Shown: in pieces, positions 4,703-8,107 of the stretch
Layout of the letters: each line of letters opens with the position of its first letter
Numbering within the stretch: position 1 is the first letter of the stretch
Assembly: GCA_003158835.1 (NCBI GenBank)
Contig: PMLI01000217.1
Coordinates: 5,042-13,148 of the forward strand
DNA: 8,107 nt
Reading direction: 5' to 3'
DNA from: Acidimicrobiaceae bacterium
GTDB lineage: Bacteria > Actinomycetota > Acidimicrobiia > Acidimicrobiales > Palsa-688
Made by a program: the position numbers and the translations under genes
The notes under the pieces: model-generated
The model's database searches: none
Told to the model about the DNA's origin: nothing
What the model saw: only the letters and a program-made list of their open reading frames with translations

Positions 4703-5748
4703 GCAGCCAGTCAGCTCCCCACCTCGTCCGTAGACAGGCCTGGGCCGAAGCACGCCTGGTCGAGGGCACAGAGGCCCTTCTGTGGCCGGCCGCGGACGAA
4801 AATGCGGCCGCAGCCGAAGAACTGCCGGGCCCGGACGAAGCCGTCCGATCCGTCCTGTCGTGGGTGAGCCCAAGGGTCTTGCGTTTCGAAATCGCCGCTC
4901 CCCCGCAGGCACTACCCAAACTCGTTCTTGTCAGCACGCGAGCCGTGGGTGGGCCGGCGCGGTTCGTGGTCCCCAAGTCTTACCAGATCGGCACCACCGT
5001 GGTCTGCGACCCGCCCGACGAGGTACGCATCGTCGAGCGCCGCGACCTGTTCCGGATCCCGGTGGCAACCCCGGTAACGGTGGCCGCCCCGGGCGGAAAG
5101 TGGGCCCTGTATTCGATGGACTGCTCCCTGGGTGGCATGCGGGTCTGCCCCCCCAAGCTCGTCGCAGTCGGGACTGAAGTGGAGCTCAGCGTCGACTTGG
5201 GCCCAGGCCGGGTCGTCGCCATCCCCGCCGTGGTCCGCCACAGCCAGCCCTACCCCGCAGCCGGGGGTGCCCTCGGGGCGTGCCCGAAAGGCGATGCCGA
5301 CGGGTGCCCGAGCCAGGTCGGGTTGCAGTTCCTGCGGTTGTCGGCCCAGGCCGAAAGGCTACTGGCCCAGTTCGTCGCTCGCCACCAGCGCCGGCTCATG
5401 CCCAGGGTGAAGACCCTCCTGACAGTCGAGTACCGCTGCCAGCGCCGACTGCAATTCGTCGAAGCACTGGTCAACGAGGTTTCGCCCGGCGACGTCGTCC
5501 TCGTCGCTTTTGAGGACCACCTGCCCGGTGACCGCCTGGAGCTCAGACTGCGCCTCGGCCACCGGGATTACAACTTCGAGGGTCATGCCGTATCGAGCAA
5601 GACCGAGGAGGTGGACGACAACCGCACCCGCCACCTGGTGACGGTGTCGCTGGACGAGGGCGTCGACGACGCTGAAGCCCGGTTCCGCATTGCGGTCCGA
5701 GACCTGGCCCTCGAGCAGTTGGTCTCCGCCACCGTGGTGGCGCGCTAG
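4693..5748 (+). CDS. PilZ-domain c-di-GMP receptor protein with degenerate second PilZ-like half
   Basis: The protein has 351 residues from GTG 4693. Residues 10-110 look like a YcgR-type N-terminal beta-barrel domain. Residues 115-235 are a PilZ domain with both c-di-GMP signatures: the arginine motif ERRDLFR (R117 and R121, after R116) and DCSLGG (D143, S145, G148). It closes with VGLQF and a helix at 216-235. Residues 238-345 repeat the PilZ pattern, but the RxxxR and DxSxxG residues are absent (NEVSPGD takes the latter's place). PilZ proteins change conformation on binding c-di-GMP to control motility, secretion or polysaccharide; this one has no membrane segment. The start is uncertain. 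GTG 4693 lacks its own Shine-Dalgarno, while the excellent one at 4658-4667 serves an ATG one base out of frame; a GTG at 4630 is in frame but would read through that site. The stop is 13 nt from the convergent anti-sigma gene. Confidence 0.9.
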   Translation: MPLSSQSAPHLVRRQAWAEARLVEGTEALLWPAADENAAAAEELPGPDEAVRSVLSWVSPRVLRFEIAAPPQALPKLVLVSTRAVGGPARFVVPKSYQIGTTVVCDPPDEVRIVERRDLFRIPVATPVTVAAPGGKWALYSMDCSLGGMRVCPPKLVAVGTEVELSVDLGPGRVVAIPAVVRHSQPYPAAGGALGACPKGDADGCPSQVGLQFLRLSAQAERLLAQFVARHQRRLMPRVKTLLTVEYRCQRRLQFVEALVNEVSPGDVVLVAFEDHLPGDRLELRLRLGHRDYNFEGHAVSSKTEEVDDNRTRHLVTVSLDEGVDDAEARFRIAVRDLALEQLVSATVVAR

Positions 5749-5761
5749 GGCCGGACCGGCC

Positions 5762-6238
5762 TCAGCCATCACCCGACAGGTGCCGTGCCACGAGACCGAC
5801 CGTGCACGGTGACGGCGGACGGGTCGGGACCAGGCGTGGCTGCGAACCTAACCCCAAGGGCAGAGCGACGGACACAAGGACCGCGGGCAGGATTGCCCCC
5901 ACCCACTGAGCCGATCGGGCCCAGCCGGGCCGACAGTCCTGCTCTCCACGGCGCGGTCGCGGCGACGGGAAGCGAGGGCGAGGCGCGGGCTCGAGGAGGG
6001 GCGCGAGCACAGCGATCAGATCCTCGGGGACCGCCCTGGGCGCTCGGAGCCGGGCGCGGCGCCCTATGTTCACGACGTCAGCTTCGAAGTCTCGGCACGC
6101 CTGACAGTTAGCAAGGTGCACGTCGAGGGCAGCACCCAGGGCCGGGTGCGGCTCGCCGTCCAGACCAGCCGACATCGCCTCCTGCGCGTCCTGGCACCGG
6201 TTGACCTCGTCTTTTCCGCGGGAGCGACCCGATGTCAC
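5762..6238 (-). CDS. zf-HC2 anti-sigma factor, membrane-anchored
   Basis: The protein has 158 residues. The start was set at GTG 6236-6238, whose last two bases share a GTGA overlap with the lipoprotein's TGA stop; the open frame further upstream lies inside the lipoprotein gene. Residues 12-66 form an anti-sigma zinc-binding domain: C15 and then HxxxCxxC (H41, C45, C48), the C-x25-H-x3-C-x2-C spacing of zf-HC2/ZAS proteins that hold ECF sigma factors in an inactive complex. A Pro/Arg-rich linker follows (84-104). Residues 112-131 form one membrane helix, leaving a short extracytoplasmic tail (132-158) with one Cys (145). The tail is too short for a folded sensor. No sigma gene adjoins it in the window; normally the cognate ECF sigma is the neighbour. 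Being last in an overlapping operon with a lipoprotein suggests it reports on the envelope; that is inference. Confidence 0.85.
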   Translation of the reverse strand: MTSGRSRGKDEVNRCQDAQEAMSAGLDGEPHPALGAALDVHLANCQACRDFEADVVNIGRRARLRAPRAVPEDLIAVLAPLLEPAPRPRFPSPRPRRGEQDCRPGWARSAQWVGAILPAVLVSVALPLGLGSQPRLVPTRPPSPCTVGLVARHLSGDG

Positions 6239-7449
6239 TGCGAGGACCCGAACTGGATTGGGACGCGGATGACCTGGCCCCGGGCCCAAGCATTGGAACT
6301 CGGGGCCAGAGACCAGACGCTGAGCACCGTGCCGTTGGCGACCAGGGCGTCGGCATTTGCCTCGCCAAAGGCGAGCGTGGCCGTCCCTGCCGGAGGTGAG
6401 GTCAACTCGTGCCAACCAGCCGAGATCCGCGACACCACCAGCCTGTCCCGGCCCGACGGCGCGTCCAATAGTACGAAAAGTCCCGTCCCGGTGGCTGGCC
6501 CGACGGAGGCCACCTTCTCGCCCGCACCAAGCGGGAGCGCAGCCGACTTGCTCCACACGCCGCTCGTACCTGCCCAGGCCACGACAAGGCTGTTGCCGGT
6601 CCCGTCGGAGACTTCCAGGAGGGCCGAGGTCTCAGCCTTCGCAGTGGCGCCCAGGGACAGGACTTCGACGCGGCCTTGGGCGAGGCCGCCAGGCAGAGCG
6701 GGACCGCCGAGGTGCCAGGCCCCGCTCCTCTCAGCGAACAACCCGACCACGCCCGGACGGCCACAGCTCCCGCCGATCAGGGCCTGGCCGCCCAGGTACC
6801 CGACCGCGGTGAGTGCTCCGAGGCCGCAGGCCCGCCCCGGGCCTGCTCCGGCGAGTACGGGTTGGCTCACCAAGGTCCGCCAAGCGGCAAGGTCTCCCGT
6901 GCTCGACATCACGTGGGCGCCGTCATGCTCATTTACCAACGCCAGTGCCTGGCCACCCGTACCGGCGACCAGGGCGGCGGGACGAGCCACGAGCCCGGCG
7001 GTGATGAGGCCGTTCGACCACGAGCGTGCCCCGTTGCTGGTGGCGATCAGCGGTGTGAAGGCAAGACGGACGGAGGGCCGGACTCCAACGATCAGCGACC
7101 CGCCTTCTCTCGAAGCCAGGACCAGGCCGCCGTTGGTGGCAGTGGCGGTGGCTTCGACCTGGTTGGACCACGTCGTTGCTCCTGTGGGGCGGAAGAAAAG
7201 CTGCCAAAAGGTCTCGAGCGGCTGGCCGAGATGGCCCATCGGGACCGTCGCCCACGTCCCCTCGGAGGTTTGGACCGACGTCGCCAGGGGGGTCGGGAAC
7301 GAAGGCGCAGCCGCCCCGCCACCAGCGCCTGCGCTCGGAGTGTTCCCGGCCGAACAGCCTGCGAGGGTTCCGGCTAACAATCCGATAGCCGGAAGGGTGA
7401 CCGCCGGCTTGAGCCACGGGAGCCGATGAACTGCCCTTATCTGGCTCAT
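6235..7449 (-). CDS. Lipoprotein with predicted beta-propeller-like repeats
   Basis: The protein has 404 residues from ATG 7447-7449. Its start overlaps the stop of the upstream SCO-containing ORF (ATGA), and its stop overlaps the anti-sigma start (GTGA). Residues 1-31 form a lipoprotein signal peptide with basic residues, a hydrophobic core (15-30) and lipobox LAGC (29-32), so Cys32 should be lipidated and the protein held on the outer face of the membrane. A low-complexity Gly/Ala/Ser/Pro linker (33-56) follows. The rest is beta-rich, with recurring short strands and Trp-containing turns (TTWSN, ARSWSN, AAWRT, GAWHL, GVWSK, AGWHE, NAWAR), each followed by a Gly/Ala/Val strand. This resembles a six- or seven-bladed propeller of the sialidase/BNR type, without clear Asp boxes. 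Two Cys (208, 229) may form a disulfide. The function is unknown. The tight coupling suggests a shared role with the SCO-like protein and the anti-sigma factor. Confidence 0.85.
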   Translation of the reverse strand: MSQIRAVHRLPWLKPAVTLPAIGLLAGTLAGCSAGNTPSAGAGGGAAAPSFPTPLATSVQTSEGTWATVPMGHLGQPLETFWQLFFRPTGATTWSNQVEATATATNGGLVLASREGGSLIVGVRPSVRLAFTPLIATSNGARSWSNGLITAGLVARPAALVAGTGGQALALVNEHDGAHVMSSTGDLAAWRTLVSQPVLAGAGPGRACGLGALTAVGYLGGQALIGGSCGRPGVVGLFAERSGAWHLGGPALPGGLAQGRVEVLSLGATAKAETSALLEVSDGTGNSLVVAWAGTSGVWSKSAALPLGAGEKVASVGPATGTGLFVLLDAPSGRDRLVVSRISAGWHELTSPPAGTATLAFGEANADALVANGTVLSVWSLAPSSNAWARGQVIRVPIQFGSSQ

Positions 7450-8107
7450 CGCTTCGCCAGCACAGTCTTGATGGTGTCGGCCAGCATGACTGCAAAGGAA
7501 GCCTTCGTCGCCTCTGTGGCCGGCCCCGGATCGGTGTCCAGGACGTCCCGAGTGCGCCCGGTGGCGTCTATGACGTACGCATACTCGCTGTGCGAGACCA
7601 TAGCCCCGCCTGGTTCGTAGACCACCAAGATCCCGTAGGCCCTCCAGATGCGCCGTAGTTCGGGCAACGATCCGGTGAGGTAAAGCCAGTTGGCCATGTG
7701 CGTCAGCCCTTCTTGCCGGTCGAAGGCGGCCAGGTAGTCTTCCGGCTTGTATTCGGTCCCGTCGGGGCCGCGGATAATCGGGAGGCTGGTGACGACGTCT
7801 TGGGTCTCATACGCGACGATGAACGGCTGTGCCCGGCGAGGGTACTTCTCCAGAAGATCCTGGAAGGCCGGGTCGCGGAGGAGCCCCATCGTCTCCATGA
7901 ACTCCTTGGCAAGACGTTGGGAAAGCTCCGCCGCGAATGCTTCCAGATCTCCCTGCGGGATGAACGCGGCGAACAGCTCGCGGGCCTCGCCCGACATGCT
8001 CTTGGCGATCCGATGCAGGCGCTTGACAAGGCATCGGGTATTGCAGCTCCGGTCCCGGTTCTGCCAGATGTCCTCGACGATCTCGGGGATCGTCCGCGAG
8101 GGCTGTC
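7446..8107 (-). CDS. Chimeric ORF: HsdR C-terminal region fused in frame to a SCO1/SenC C-terminal half (5' end outside window)
   Basis: The frame is open from the right edge (first full codon 8103-8105) to TGA 7446-7448, 219 codons. Residues 1 to about 127 match the C-terminal part of type I restriction HsdR subunits (EcoEI_R_C-type region), recognised from TIPEIVEDIW, NTRCLVKRL, SGEARELFAAFIPQGDL, DPAFQDLL, YETQDVVTS and EYKPEDYLAAF. From about residue 128 the sequence is the C-terminal half of a SCO1/SenC thioredoxin-fold copper chaperone: FDRQEGL, NWLYLTGSLPELRRIW, then HSEYAYVID with the copper-ligand His (about 172), and a C-terminal helix. The SCO N-terminal half with CxxxC and the membrane anchor is missing, as is the normal HsdR end. 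The junction is near 7716-7735. An ATG at 7995-7997 lies inside the HsdR part and is not a credible start. Neither part should work normally; it may be a rearrangement relic that still leads the operon, or an assembly chimera. Confidence 0.8.
   Translation of the reverse strand, partial: QPSRTIPEIVEDIWQNRDRSCNTRCLVKRLHRIAKSMSGEARELFAAFIPQGDLEAFAAELSQRLAKEFMETMGLLRDPAFQDLLEKYPRRAQPFIVAYETQDVVTSLPIIRGPDGTEYKPEDYLAAFDRQEGLTHMANWLYLTGSLPELRRIWRAYGILVVYEPGGAMVSHSEYAYVIDATGRTRDVLDTDPGPATEATKASFAVMLADTIKTVLAKR

Noticed and set aside
5749..5761. Palindrome GGCCGGACCGGCC between the convergent PilZ and anti-sigma genes
   Set aside because: As a hairpin it leaves only a 3-5 nt loop with a 4-5 bp stem and no T-run, too weak to call a terminator.
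6116..7429. 437-codon open frame on the plus strand opposite the lipoprotein
   Set aside because: It is antisense to a gene with a clear lipobox, a ribosome-coupled start and 4-base operon overlaps. Its translation is Pro/Arg/Ala-rich without motifs, as expected from a GC-rich shadow frame.

Overview
The window is GC-rich, with dense short-spaced genes on both strands and frequent GTG starts. The protein families are typical of a free-living actinobacterium, possibly Acidimicrobiia-like. That placement is inferred from composition and protein flavour, not from a marker gene. No rRNA, intact tRNA, CRISPR array or insertion sequence is visible.

Left part (1-1867): the C-terminal end of an EAL-domain c-di-GMP phosphodiesterase runs in from the left edge and is followed by an imperfect stem-loop. 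Next is a secreted protein (653-1729) with three tandem DUF5666-like repeats, preceded by an extended -10 box and a 5'-UTR hairpin. A perfect 16-bp hairpin (1783-1818) separates it from the convergent minus-strand gene and can end transcription from both sides.

Middle (1868-4443): a minus-strand exported protein has seven FG-GAP-type repeats and looks like a closed seven-bladed beta-propeller. A plus-strand protein (3445-4074) joins an N-terminal J-domain to an unrecognised beta-rich domain. Then come a tandem 9-bp repeat and a small minus-strand hypothetical ORF.

Right part (4444-8107): a structured leader precedes a plus-strand PilZ protein, a c-di-GMP receptor with a second, motif-less PilZ-like half. 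It converges on a minus-strand operon read right to left: a chimeric ORF, then a lipoprotein, then a zf-HC2 anti-sigma factor. Consecutive operon genes overlap by 4 bases (ATGA and GTGA), which suggests translational coupling. The chimeric ORF is the most striking object: its upstream part reads as the C-terminal region of a type I restriction HsdR subunit and its downstream part as the C-terminal half of a SCO1/SenC copper chaperone, joined in frame near 7722. The SCO part has lost its CxxxC copper site.

Two genes in the 4412-4702 interval (PilZ and the small minus-strand ORF) each have a strong Shine-Dalgarno and ATG one base out of frame with the long ORF. This suggests leader peptides, frameshifting, or base-call errors in homopolymers. 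Themes are c-di-GMP signalling (EAL, PilZ), exported beta-repeat proteins, and an envelope operon apparently disrupted by a rearrangement.
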